Shown here: positions 32,700 through 41,851 of the stretch, one piece after another | How positions within the stretch are numbered: position 1 is the first letter of the stretch | How the letters are laid out: each line of letters starts with the position of its first letter | From: CAJXMH01 sp040220135 | GTDB lineage: Bacteria; Bacteroidota; Bacteroidia; Flavobacteriales_E; Vicingaceae | Direction: 5' to 3' | NCBI GenBank assembly: GCA_040220135.1 | Contig: JAVJTT010000024.1 | Coordinates: 372,001 to 436,000, forward strand | DNA: 64,000 nucleotides | The notes under the pieces: model-generated | Seen by the model: the letters and a program-made list of their open reading frames with translations, nothing else | Databases searched by the model: none | Told to the model about the DNA's origin: nothing | Program-made: the position numbers and the translations under genes

Positions 32700-35477
32700 A
32701 TGTCAACGAAAACATTGAGTAAAACTAAATACAAAGCAAAAAACTACTTTAATATCGCTCAATTTAGAAGCGATACCTGGAATAATCTAAAATTGGCTGC
32801 CAACCAATTTATTCAGACCAATTACAAAGCGATAGATTCAGAAGAATTCGAAGACCGAATTCAAGCCTCTTTCAAAACCTTAATGGTGATTGAGCGCTAT
32901 TTTGCTTATCCGGGAATGAGCTATGTGATTCACCTAGAGAAAATGTACAACAAGGGGGAATACAGTGCTTTTACCCATACTATTTCTGATGTAGTGCGCT
33001 CCTTGGTCAGTGAATCTTACCGCAGCAATCGCTCGGCGACAGAAACTGAAGAGAAAAGAAAACGAATCTTAAAGGAAGATGACATCAGTCCTTCGCGTAA
33101 ACAAAATTACTTTGAGGTATTATTTGTAGATGATGTAAAAGCCAATGATAAAGCTAAACTCAAAGAGAAATTTGAAGATTTAAAAAGCAAGAAAGATCAG
33201 TTTACCTATGATGTGATCATCCTGAATAATGTGAAGGACGCCCTGATTGCCATGCTATTTAATCCCAACATTCAAGCTTGTGTTGTTCGCTCCGGTATAC
33301 CGTTAAAAACACACGAAAAGCTAAAAGAGATCAAGCCCTTTATACAAGGCCTAGAAAATATTGAGATCAAAGAAGCCGGTAAATTGGATTTAGGGTATAG
33401 CTTAGGTCGTTTGTTAAAGCAAATGCGCGCTGAAGTTGACTTGTACTACATCGCTGACATGGCAGTTTCGCAGTTGGAAGACAAAATGCTGAATTGCTTT
33501 AGACGGGTGTTTTATCGAACAGAAGATCTACAAGAAATTCACCTGAGCATTATTCAAGGAATTAAAGACCGTTACGAAACACCCTTCTTTTCGGCCCTGA
33601 TGGATTATAGTCGGAAGCCGACCGGCGTATTTCATGCCATGCCGATTTCTCGAGGAAATTCCATTTTCCGCTCGCAATGGTTACAAGATTTTGGAGAGTT
33701 TTACGGACGTAATATATTCTTGGCTGAGACCTCTGCTACCACAGGAGGATTGGATTCATTGCTTCAACCAATTGGCCCCTTGAAGAAAGCCCAAGAGATG
33801 GCAGCTCGAGCTTACAATTCGCAACACACATACTTTGTAACTAACGGAACATCAACGGCTAATAAAATAGTGCTTCAAGCTTTGGTTAAGCCTGATGATT
33901 TAGTCTTGATCGATCGAGACTGTCATAAGTCTCACCATTATGGTTTGGTTTTAAGTGGTGCCTTTCCGGTTTATTTAGATTCTTATCCTGTAGAGGAATA
34001 TTCCATGTATGGGGCCGTTCCTTTAGAAGAAATAAAAAAGAAATTACTAGACTTAAAAAAGGCGGGGAGACTTGATCGAGTGAAGATGCTTTTGCTGACC
34101 AACTGTACCTTCGATGGCATTGTGTACAATACTGAAAAGGTAATGGAAGAAGTCTTGGCGATAAAGCCCGACATGATCTTTCTTTGGGATGAAGCTTGGT
34201 TTGCTTTTGCTGGATTTACTCCAATCTACAAACAGCGGACTGGCATGCATGCCGCAAGAAAATTAGAGAAGAAGTTCAAGAGTAAGGCTTACCACAATGC
34301 TTATGCAGAGAACGCCAAAGCCAAGCAATCAAAAGCAATGGTTGATCCCGAAGAGGTAAAGATTCGAGTGTATTCTACCCAGTCTACACATAAGACCTTA
34401 TCTTCTTTGCGACAGGGTTCCATGATTCACATTTACGATGAATGGTTCCGTAGAAAAACCGAAGATTCTTTCCACGAAGCTTATAAAACGCACACCTCGA
34501 CCTCGCCTAATTATCAGATTTTGGCCTCTTTGGATGCCGGAAGAAGGCAAGTGGAGTTTGAAGGTTACGAAATGGTGGAGAAAGCCGTAGAAATGGCTAT
34601 GGTCTTGCGTTTGAAAATCATGACGCATCCGCGACTAAGAAAGTATTTTGACGTATTAACCGTCAAGAATAACATTCCCGAGGCCTTTCGTAAATCAGGA
34701 ATTGAAGAATACTACAACCAGAAAGACGGTTGGGTGAGTATGGAAGAAGCTTGGGCGAATGATGAATTTGTCTTGGATCCAACTAAGATCAATTTATTTA
34801 TCGGAAGAACCGGAGTTGATGGGGATACCTTCAAGAATAAATACTTGATGGATCAATTTGGTATTCAGATCAATAAGACTTCTCGGAATACGGTGCTTTT
34901 TATGACCAATATCGGAACCACTCGCTCTTCAGTTGCTTATCTCATTTCAGTGCTTTTAAAAATTGCCGATCAATTGGATGAAAAGCGAGCCGCCATGAGT
35001 GAGCCGCAATTAAAAACGGTGGAGAAGAGCATTTACTCTTTGACCAAACAAACGCCGCCCTTACCTGATTTTAGCCACTTCCATGCTTCCTTTCAGGCCG
35101 TGCCGGGAGTGCCGGGTGGCAATATTCGAGAGGCATACTTTTTGTCTTACGACGAAACCAAAACTGAATACATTCGACGAACTGCCTGCAAAAGGGCGAT
35201 GCGTCAAGGTCGAGATATTGTGAGCGCTTCTTTTGTAATTCCCTATCCACCGGGCTTTCCAATCTTGGTACCTGGTCAGGTGTTAAGTGAGGAAATCTTA
35301 GATTTTTTCATTAAACTAGATGTAACAGAAATTCACGGTTACCGCGATGATCTAGGGATACGGATATTCACTGAAGCAGCATTGAACCGGAAGCAAACGG
35401 CTACTGCCATGATGCATACTAAAATGAAAGATGGAATTCCCATCGGACAGAAAAATGGAAATACTAACTCAAAATAA
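32700..35477 (+). CDS. Orn/Lys/Arg decarboxylase-family protein
   Basis: A 925-residue protein starting at MSTKTLSKTKYK. Residues 1-310 form an N-terminal domain with a receiver-like fold (YFEVLFVDDVKAND). The PLP domain carries SHHYGL, LWDEAWFAF and the Schiff-base Lys565 in STHKTLSSLRQGS. A C-terminal domain (RDIVSASFVIPYPPGFPILVPGQ) completes the fold. It is much longer than E. coli LdcC or SpeF (about 710-740 residues), mainly N-terminally. It should decarboxylate a basic amino acid to an amine; which one is not visible. Confidence 0.9.
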   Translation: MSTKTLSKTKYKAKNYFNIAQFRSDTWNNLKLAANQFIQTNYKAIDSEEFEDRIQASFKTLMVIERYFAYPGMSYVIHLEKMYNKGEYSAFTHTISDVVRSLVSESYRSNRSATETEEKRKRILKEDDISPSRKQNYFEVLFVDDVKANDKAKLKEKFEDLKSKKDQFTYDVIILNNVKDALIAMLFNPNIQACVVRSGIPLKTHEKLKEIKPFIQGLENIEIKEAGKLDLGYSLGRLLKQMRAEVDLYYIADMAVSQLEDKMLNCFRRVFYRTEDLQEIHLSIIQGIKDRYETPFFSALMDYSRKPTGVFHAMPISRGNSIFRSQWLQDFGEFYGRNIFLAETSATTGGLDSLLQPIGPLKKAQEMAARAYNSQHTYFVTNGTSTANKIVLQALVKPDDLVLIDRDCHKSHHYGLVLSGAFPVYLDSYPVEEYSMYGAVPLEEIKKKLLDLKKAGRLDRVKMLLLTNCTFDGIVYNTEKVMEEVLAIKPDMIFLWDEAWFAFAGFTPIYKQRTGMHAARKLEKKFKSKAYHNAYAENAKAKQSKAMVDPEEVKIRVYSTQSTHKTLSSLRQGSMIHIYDEWFRRKTEDSFHEAYKTHTSTSPNYQILASLDAGRRQVEFEGYEMVEKAVEMAMVLRLKIMTHPRLRKYFDVLTVKNNIPEAFRKSGIEEYYNQKDGWVSMEEAWANDEFVLDPTKINLFIGRTGVDGDTFKNKYLMDQFGIQINKTSRNTVLFMTNIGTTRSSVAYLISVLLKIADQLDEKRAAMSEPQLKTVEKSIYSLTKQTPPLPDFSHFHASFQAVPGVPGGNIREAYFLSYDETKTEYIRRTACKRAMRQGRDIVSASFVIPYPPGFPILVPGQVLSEEILDFFIKLDVTEIHGYRDDLGIRIFTEAALNRKQTATAMMHTKMKDGIPIGQKNGNTNSK

Positions 35478-35493
35478 AAAATAGACAACTACC

Positions 35494-36987
35494 ATGTCAA
35501 AAAAGCAAACGAAAGTAAAAGCTAAGAAAAAGGAAAAAGTACTAAGAGGACTGCCCGAAATCAGAAGGTTTTTTTACCGCAATGAAAAACCAATTTATTT
35601 CATCAGCGCTACCAATTTTAATCTATTGGGAGCCGATGAATGGGTAAGAAAGTTCCGTTTCATTTGCTACATCGAATGTTTTGACGGCTTGCATCCTAAC
35701 GTTTTTTCTCCGAAAGAAGAGTTACCTCACGAAGAGTTTGGCAGCATAGAAGACATCAACAATTATTTGTTGGAACATAAAGAAGTAGTAGAGTACATTA
35801 AGAATAGAGGAGAGGGTGGGAAAGCACTCTTTTTAATGTTTGATGAAAAAACCGAAGCACTAGCTAAAAAACACAACTTAGAAGTTTGTTTTCCGCCGGC
35901 TAAAATGCGAGAGTTTATGGATAACAAGGTGAACACCAATCGCATTGCGGAGAAAGCCGGAGTGCCTTGTGTGCCTTACATCCTTGACAAGATAAACAGC
36001 TATGCAGACTTGCAGAAAAAGTCTAAGCATTTGGGGAATGACCTCGTTATTCAATTGCCTTTTGGAGATTCGGGACATACTACCTTTTTTATCAATGATG
36101 AGAAATCGTGGAAGAAACACGAAAAGGAGATCATCGGAGAAGATGAAGTAAAAGTAATGAAGCGCATCAATTGCAGAGGAGCGGCTCAAGAGGCCTGCGT
36201 TACGCGACACGGTACCGTAGTAGCGCCTTTGATGACAGAGCTAGTTGGCTTTAAGGAACTTACACCTTACAAAGGCGGATGGTGTGGCAATGAGATCTAT
36301 GCGGATGCTTTTACAGCGAGGTTAAGACAAAAAGCCCGAAAGTACACTCGCTTGTTTGGAGACCAATTAAAAGAAGAGGGCTATAAAGGTTATTTTGAGC
36401 TTGATTACTTGATTGACCAAGACAGCAATGAAATCTATTTGGGTGAGCTGAACCCACGAATTACGGGAGCAAGCTCCATTACTAATCATGCGGTATTTGC
36501 TTTGGCAGATATGCCACTTTTTATGTTTCACTTGCTAGAGTGGATGGACCAGCCATACAAGATAAGTGTGAATGCAATAAACGCTCGATGGGCGAGAGAA
36601 GAAAACATTGATGATTGGTGTCAGTTGGTCATTAAGTACACCAAAGATGATGTGAAACGCATTACCCATGCACCAAAATCAGGCATTTGGCGTATCGACG
36701 AAAACGATCGCATTACGTATGATCGGATGGATACTCACCGTCGTGCGATTGAGGATGATGATGAGGCTTTCTTCTTAAGAATTACTAGAGAAAACGACTA
36801 CGTTTACGAAGGTGCTGACATTGGAATTTTGGTCTTAAGAGGACGCTTGATGACAGATGATTTTCAATTAAAAGATAGAGCCAAAAGTTGGATTAAAGCT
36901 TTAAAAGCGGAGTATGTAGGCGTAGAACCCACCAACGAACATTTGGCACAGAAAGAAGCCGAGATCGGTGGATTTAAAATGATGTAA
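35494..36987 (+). CDS. ATP-grasp ligase
   Basis: A 497-residue protein with a Lys-rich start, a pre-ATP-grasp domain, then FMDNKVNTNRIAEKAGVPCVP (ATP-grasp beginning near residue 143), VIQLPFGDSGHTTFF as the glycine loop, and the metal-binding core YFELDYLIDQ followed by GELNPRITGASS. ATP-grasp enzymes of this layout join a carboxylate to an amine or thiol by way of an acyl phosphate. The substrate is unknown. It lies 16 bases after the decarboxylase and two before the C45 gene, which favours an amine product of the decarboxylase as acceptor. Confidence 0.88.
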   Translation: MSKKQTKVKAKKKEKVLRGLPEIRRFFYRNEKPIYFISATNFNLLGADEWVRKFRFICYIECFDGLHPNVFSPKEELPHEEFGSIEDINNYLLEHKEVVEYIKNRGEGGKALFLMFDEKTEALAKKHNLEVCFPPAKMREFMDNKVNTNRIAEKAGVPCVPYILDKINSYADLQKKSKHLGNDLVIQLPFGDSGHTTFFINDEKSWKKHEKEIIGEDEVKVMKRINCRGAAQEACVTRHGTVVAPLMTELVGFKELTPYKGGWCGNEIYADAFTARLRQKARKYTRLFGDQLKEEGYKGYFELDYLIDQDSNEIYLGELNPRITGASSITNHAVFALADMPLFMFHLLEWMDQPYKISVNAINARWAREENIDDWCQLVIKYTKDDVKRITHAPKSGIWRIDENDRITYDRMDTHRRAIEDDDEAFFLRITRENDYVYEGADIGILVLRGRLMTDDFQLKDRAKSWIKALKAEYVGVEPTNEHLAQKEAEIGGFKMM

Positions 36988-36989
36988 GT

Positions 36990-37994
36990 ATGCTCATTTC
37001 ATTGAAGTGTGTAGAAGAGGATAAGGCAGGAGAGAAATGGCAAAAACGCTTCAATAAATCTTGGCCTTATTATCAAAAGTGGTTTTTGTCTGAAGGGCAT
37101 ACTGCCAGAACGGGCTATTTGAGTTCGGTGGAAGCCTTGGAAGAACACATGCCTGAACTTTTACCACTTTACCATAAACTTTGCGAATTAGCCGGAGGGG
37201 GAGACATTGCTTCTCGTTACTTGAGTTTGTACAATCCCCCGCCCTTTATGAGTGGCTGCACGCAAGTAGCCTGGAATCGTCACCCATACAGCTTAATTAG
37301 AAATTACGACTACAACCCCAAGTGGTTTGAGGGCACCTTGTTTAAAACTAATTGGTTGAAACCAGTAATCGGCATGTCAGATTGCAATTGGGGCTTATTG
37401 GATGGCATGAATGCCGATGGCTTAGCCATTTCGCTCACTTTTGGAGGTAGAAAAATCTCTGGGGAAGGTTTTGGCATTCCTTTGGTGATGCGCTATGTTT
37501 TAGAGACTTGTAAAGATGTGCCGGAAGCGGTATCAACTCTTTTGCGCTTGCCAGTGCACATGAGTTACAATGTCACGATTCTTGATAAAACAGGTAAATA
37601 CAAAACCGTTTACCTCACACCAGATAAAGGCCCTCATGTTGACATTGAAAAAGTGGCCACCAACCATCAACAAGACATTGAGTGGTTTGAATATGCTGAA
37701 ATGACTTCCACCAAAGAGCGAAAAGCTTTTCTCGACCATTTGGTAGACCAAGAAGTAGATACGCGAGATGAATTGCGGCAGCGTTTTTTGTCCCCTCCAT
37801 TGTACAACAAAGATTTAAAGCGATCATTTGTCACGCTTTACGGCATGCAGTATGATTTAGATGTGTTGAGCGCCACGGTGTTTTGGCCCAACAAAGACCT
37901 AGAACAAAGCTTTGAAAATTTCAGCGAATGCAGAGAATTAATACAAGTTGTGAAGCCAGGTAGGGGTGAATTGACCCAGTATAGAATGCATTAA
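36990..37994 (+). CDS. C45-family Ntn acyltransferase/hydrolase
   Basis: A 334-residue protein. The N-terminal nucleophile is expected at Cys90 in SGCTQVAW after self-cleavage, with RNYDYNP and GMSDCNWGLLDGMNADGLAIS following, as in isopenicillin acyltransferase and acid ceramidase-type Ntn hydrolases. It hydrolyses or transfers an amide-linked acyl group. No signal peptide, so the pro-form is cytoplasmic. The 69-base gap to the next gene is longer than the others in the cluster. Confidence 0.86.
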   Translation: MLISLKCVEEDKAGEKWQKRFNKSWPYYQKWFLSEGHTARTGYLSSVEALEEHMPELLPLYHKLCELAGGGDIASRYLSLYNPPPFMSGCTQVAWNRHPYSLIRNYDYNPKWFEGTLFKTNWLKPVIGMSDCNWGLLDGMNADGLAISLTFGGRKISGEGFGIPLVMRYVLETCKDVPEAVSTLLRLPVHMSYNVTILDKTGKYKTVYLTPDKGPHVDIEKVATNHQQDIEWFEYAEMTSTKERKAFLDHLVDQEVDTRDELRQRFLSPPLYNKDLKRSFVTLYGMQYDLDVLSATVFWPNKDLEQSFENFSECRELIQVVKPGRGELTQYRMH

Positions 37995-38063
37995 AAATTG
38001 AAGCTTTAAGGCCATATTATTTACTGCGAACAAACTAACTTTACAGAATAATTAAGAAAGAGA

Positions 38064-39494
38064 ATGAGCAAATATACTTCCCACAATTTCGCGAATAATC
38101 AATGGTTGGCAGAAGGAGATAGCAATCATTTAAGGGTATTGGATAAATACAGCGGAGAAGAGATTGGAAAGATTCCTCAAGCTTCTGAAGCACAAATGGA
38201 AACCGCCATCGTTTCGGCGGTAGATGCTTTTGAAACTACTCGAAAATGGTCGGCAGGCAAACGAGCGGAAATGATGAGAAAGCTGCACAGTCGTTTGGAA
38301 GAAGAAAAGGAGCGCTTCATTGACATTATTATCAATGAAGGAGGAAAACCTCGGTCTTATGCCACCACTGAAATTGAGCGCTGTTTGGCAACCTTAAACA
38401 TTGCCATTGAAGAAGCGACCCGATATGGTGGGGAAGTAGTGCCCATGGATTTTGATAATGGAGAAGGAAAGACTGCTTTTACCAAACGTTACCCGATTGG
38501 TGTGGTGGCTTGTATCACCCCATTTAATTTTCCTTTGAATTTAGTGATGCATAAGGTAGCTCCGGCTTTGGCTGTGGGTTGCACGGTAGTAATTAAACCG
38601 GCTCCTCAGGCACCTATGAGTTGTTTAGCTTTCGCTGAATTGATGATGGAGGTAGGTTATCCGGCCGGAGTAATTAACGTTTTGTGTTGTGATATTCCAG
38701 TTGCCGAAAAATTGGTGCGCGATAATAGAGTGGCTAAACTTTCATTTACCGGAAGTGACAAAGTAGGCTGGTACTTGAAAAGTATTTGTGGCAAAAAGCG
38801 AGTGACTTTAGAGTTAGGAGGTAATGCCGCTATTTTAGTTGATGAAGACACGGATGTAGAAGCCAAAGCCAAACTGATGGCAGTGGGTTCTTTTTTATAC
38901 GCCGGACAAATCTGTATTTCTACGCAACGCATTTTTGTTCATCAGAATGTTTATGAGCGCTTTGAAAAAGCCTTCTTAAAAGCCGTGGAAGAATTACCTG
39001 TGGGTGATCCACAAAAAGGAGAAACCTTAGTTGGTCCTGTAATTGACAGCGGACATTTAGAACGAATTGACAATTGGGTAAAAGAGGCCGTTGATGGCGG
39101 TGCCAGAGTACTTTGTGGTGGCATGGTCAAAAGCAAGCAGCACAATTTATATATGCCAACCGTCCTAACCAATACCCAAAGCAGCATGAAAGTCTGCGCT
39201 GAAGAAGTTTTCGGTCCGGTAGCAGTGGTGGAGAAAGTAAAAGATTTTGAAGCTGGTATTCAAGCCGTAAATGATTCTAAGTATGGTTTGCAAGTAGGTG
39301 TTTTTACCAACCGTATGGACCACTTCAAAATGGCCTTTGAAAAGTGCGAAGTCGGTGGAGTAATGATGAATAACATTCCCGGATTTCGGATCGACCATAT
39401 GCCTTATGGTGGGGTAAAGGACTCCGGATTAGGTCGAGAAGGCCTAACCTATGCCATGGACGAAATGACGGAAGGACGTTTGATTGTTTTTTGA
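38064..39494 (+). CDS. NAD(P)-dependent aldehyde dehydrogenase
   Basis: A 476-residue enzyme with FTGSDKVG (cofactor site), general base Glu250 in LELGGNAA, nucleophile Cys284 in GQICISTQR, and the closing PYGGVKDSGLGREG. It oxidises an aldehyde to the acid. The class is close to non-phosphorylating glyceraldehyde or succinate-semialdehyde enzymes. It is the natural partner of the aminotransferase that starts the cluster. A large palindromic element follows at 39511-39613. Confidence 0.93.
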   Translation: MSKYTSHNFANNQWLAEGDSNHLRVLDKYSGEEIGKIPQASEAQMETAIVSAVDAFETTRKWSAGKRAEMMRKLHSRLEEEKERFIDIIINEGGKPRSYATTEIERCLATLNIAIEEATRYGGEVVPMDFDNGEGKTAFTKRYPIGVVACITPFNFPLNLVMHKVAPALAVGCTVVIKPAPQAPMSCLAFAELMMEVGYPAGVINVLCCDIPVAEKLVRDNRVAKLSFTGSDKVGWYLKSICGKKRVTLELGGNAAILVDEDTDVEAKAKLMAVGSFLYAGQICISTQRIFVHQNVYERFEKAFLKAVEELPVGDPQKGETLVGPVIDSGHLERIDNWVKEAVDGGARVLCGGMVKSKQHNLYMPTVLTNTQSSMKVCAEEVFGPVAVVEKVKDFEAGIQAVNDSKYGLQVGVFTNRMDHFKMAFEKCEVGGVMMNNIPGFRIDHMPYGGVKDSGLGREGLTYAMDEMTEGRLIVF

Positions 39495-39510
39495 GTAGAG
39501 TAGAGTCTAG

Positions 39511-39613
39511 ATTTTTGGGACTTCGAGTGCTAAACTCAGGGCCCTTCGATACAATCCCGAAGATTCGGGATCACTCAGGGTCCTGAGCCTAGTGTACCGT
39601 GAAGTCCAAAAAT
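39511..39613. repeat. Nested palindromic element
   Basis: Three concentric inverted pairs are visible: ATTTTTGGGACTTC (39511-39524) with GAAGTCCAAAAAT (39601-39613, one base shorter), CTCAGGGCCCT (39535-39545) with AGGGTCCTGAG (39577-39587, one wobble), and CCCGAA (39556-39561) with TTCGGG (39564-39569). It could serve as a bidirectional terminator for the cluster and for the response-regulator gene. It shares 15 bases (gcccttcgatacaat, 39541-39555) with 43040-43054. The rest of 39614-39732 holds no gene. Confidence 0.75.
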
Positions 39614-39732
39614 TGACAAGGATTAAACCACTCGAGGCACCAATAAAGTGCTCTCCCGGATGACTCCGTTGGGACGAGTATCGAGAGAAGTGATTTACTA
39701 AATCAATAAATTATTTACTTCTCAAATCTCTT

Positions 39733-40392
39733 TTATTCGTCTATGGATATTAGATGATTGCGTATTGCGTAGAGCACAATACCAATCCGAGATTTAACAT
39801 TCAGTTTTTCAAACAAGCGAGCCCGGTAACCGTCGATGGTTTTAATACTTAGGCACATTTTATCAGCTATTTCCTGATAGGTATACTCACTACAGGCAAG
39901 TTCTACAAATTTTAGCTCTTGATCATTCAGCTTATGTGACGACTTCAGTGCACTGCCATTCTGTAAAGAGCCTACTAACTTATTGGCAACAGTAGGAGGG
40001 TAGAAATAACCGTCCTGGACAACAGATAGAATAGCGGCTTTTAATTCTTCCGGCTCAGCATCTTTGCTTAAAAAGCCTTTGGCTCCGGCCTTTAATATTT
40101 TAATTAGAGTAATGTCGTCGTCTTTCATGCTTAGCGCCAAGCACTTTAGGTTAGAATTTAGTTTCCCTAATTCCTTTAAAGTAGTTAAGCCATCCATAAT
40201 TGGCATGTTCACATCTAGCAATATCAAGTCTGACTGAAGCCCGGAATGAGCAGCTTCTAGAAAAGCTTTCCCATGTTTAAAAATATGACTAACGGTAAAA
40301 TTAGAATCCAAGCGTTGTATCAACTCTATTAAACCTTCGCGGAAAAGCTGATGGTCATCGACCACTGTTATTTGAATTGATTTATCAGGCAT
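39733..40392 (-). CDS. LuxR/NarL-type response regulator
   Basis: A 219-residue protein. The receiver domain has Asp12/Asp13 and phospho-acceptor Asp60 (LILLDVNMP), with Lys near residue 110. A C-terminal LuxR-type helix-turn-helix follows (QEIADKMCLSIKTIDGYRARL). It overlaps the histidine kinase by eight bases, so the two are translated together. Confidence 0.95.
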   Translation of the reverse strand: MPDKSIQITVVDDHQLFREGLIELIQRLDSNFTVSHIFKHGKAFLEAAHSGLQSDLILLDVNMPIMDGLTTLKELGKLNSNLKCLALSMKDDDITLIKILKAGAKGFLSKDAEPEELKAAILSVVQDGYFYPPTVANKLVGSLQNGSALKSSHKLNDQELKFVELACSEYTYQEIADKMCLSIKTIDGYRARLFEKLNVKSRIGIVLYAIRNHLISIDE

Positions 40393-41155
40393 GTTTAGGT
40401 TTTAAAGGTACTTTTATTCGAAGGCGTGTTCCTTGGTTGATCTTACTTTCAACTTTAAAGTCGGCTCCAATAGCTGTTGCTCTTTTCTGTAAATTGAGCA
40501 AACCATTTCCCGATTTTGCTTCTTTTGGATTAAAACCAATTCCATCATCTTCAACGGTTAATTCAATTTGCTTCTGACTTTGCTGTAAAGAAATAATGAG
40601 ATTGTTGGCTTGAGCATGACTAATGGAATTGTTAATTGCTTCTTGATACATGCGGTATAAGAAGATAGAAGTATTATGATCTAAGTTTTCTTTTATGGCT
40701 GAGCAGTTAAGTTTGATGTTGATAAAACCTGCTTGATTGATGCGTTTACCATCTATTTGAATGGCTTCATCTAGCCTTGTTTCGTTAAGCGGGTGTCGTT
40801 GAAGACTAGCAGAAATGCCTTTTATATCAGTTATCAACTGCTGAATAAGTGTTTTGGATTGCTTTAGTTGGCCTTCACTTTCAGCAGTGGCTTCCACTTG
40901 AGTGAGGTTCATTTTTAGTAAAGCTGCAACTTGTCCTAAATTGTCATGCAATTCCTGAGAAACATTTTGTAGGGTTTGGGTTTGAATCTCAATTTCAGCC
41001 TGCAGAAGCTCTTGTTGAAACTGTTGCCTTTCCATGCTTAGTTTAAGTTGTGCTTTGCCATATAAAACCACAAAAAAGATCATAAAAACGACTAACAAAA
41101 GCACCAGCAAAGTCCCGACGATCAAAACAATGTTATTTTCCTGAAATATTTCCAT
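40385..41155 (-). CDS. Sensor histidine kinase, HisKA_3 (NarX/DesK) type
   Basis: A 256-residue protein starting at MEIFQENN; an alternative start seven codons upstream is possible. One membrane helix (residues 8-32), a coiled coil, then the phospho-His70 in SQELHDNLGQ and a C-terminal ATPase domain with VEDDGIGFNP and GNGLLNLQKRA. There is no visible sensor domain, so sensing may depend on the upstream membrane protein. The gene overlaps both neighbours. Confidence 0.93.
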   Translation of the reverse strand: MEIFQENNIVLIVGTLLVLLLVVFMIFFVVLYGKAQLKLSMERQQFQQELLQAEIEIQTQTLQNVSQELHDNLGQVAALLKMNLTQVEATAESEGQLKQSKTLIQQLITDIKGISASLQRHPLNETRLDEAIQIDGKRINQAGFINIKLNCSAIKENLDHNTSIFLYRMYQEAINNSISHAQANNLIISLQQSQKQIELTVEDDGIGFNPKEAKSGNGLLNLQKRATAIGADFKVESKINQGTRLRIKVPLKPKHA

Positions 41156-41837
41156 CACTTGGTTTCGTTGTAGCAAAGTAAAGGCTTAGGCCTAAACTAA
41201 GGTAAAGAATGAAGTTCGAACTTTTGATTAGGTTAGAAACCCATATTGGCGTTACTTTATCAGTTCCTTGTGCAAATTCAAAATAACCGAAAACAAAGAA
41301 GGTAACCGAATAAAAGAAAAAGCTACCGCTGTTAAACCAAAACCCAGCTTGTTTTAGAATGGTTATGGTAGACGGAGTTTTCATCATTTTGAGGTAGTAG
41401 AGCAGGGAAGAGGCAATGACAAAGAAGCTGAGTAAAAGAGAGCCATAAGAAGGGAAAAATTGGAAAGGTTGTATGCTTAGACTGATAATAAAGCATAAAA
41501 GAGCCAAGGAACTTCCCAACCAAAGGGCCCGCTTTTTATACTTTCCTTGATTTAGCTTTTCAAACAATTCGTGATAAATCAAAGCGTAGTAGAGTAGTTG
41601 AATAACTTGCAAAAGATGATAGAAGATGAAGTTGCTCTCTATTTTTTCTGCTTGTATTAGACTTTCACTACTAAACTCAACCAAAAAGGTGAGTATAATT
41701 AGTTGCGTTAAAAGCCGAAAGCTTTTGGGAAATCGGCGGTAAAAGCGAATTCCAATTAGGCTATCTAGAAGCAGTAATAAGAGGTAACATAGAAAGTCTA
41801 CCGGTAGTAGAGACCAAGCTTCAAGAAATTCTATCAT
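41133..41837 (-). CDS. Multi-helix membrane protein upstream of a sensor kinase
   Basis: A 234-residue integral membrane protein with about seven helices and short polar loops. The family is unknown to me. Its 3' end overlaps the sensor kinase by 23 bases, and since the kinase lacks a sensory domain, this protein is a candidate sensor subunit. That is inferred from overlap and topology only. Confidence 0.78.
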   Translation of the reverse strand: MIEFLEAWSLLPVDFLCYLLLLLLDSLIGIRFYRRFPKSFRLLTQLIILTFLVEFSSESLIQAEKIESNFIFYHLLQVIQLLYYALIYHELFEKLNQGKYKKRALWLGSSLALLCFIISLSIQPFQFFPSYGSLLLSFFVIASSLLYYLKMMKTPSTITILKQAGFWFNSGSFFFYSVTFFVFGYFEFAQGTDKVTPIWVSNLIKSSNFILYLSLGLSLYFATTKPSDGNISGK

Positions 41838-41851
41838 CTTAAAAGAAACTT

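Noticed and set aside
30015..39494. Non-ribosomal or beta-lactam-type biosynthesis because of the isopenicillin-acyltransferase-like gene
   Set aside because: No NRPS, carrier protein or isopenicillin N synthase is present; the remaining enzymes fit amine and amino-acid metabolism better.
39511..39690. Possible CRISPR array
   Set aside because: The repeats are palindromic halves, not evenly spaced direct repeats, and no cas gene is present in the window.
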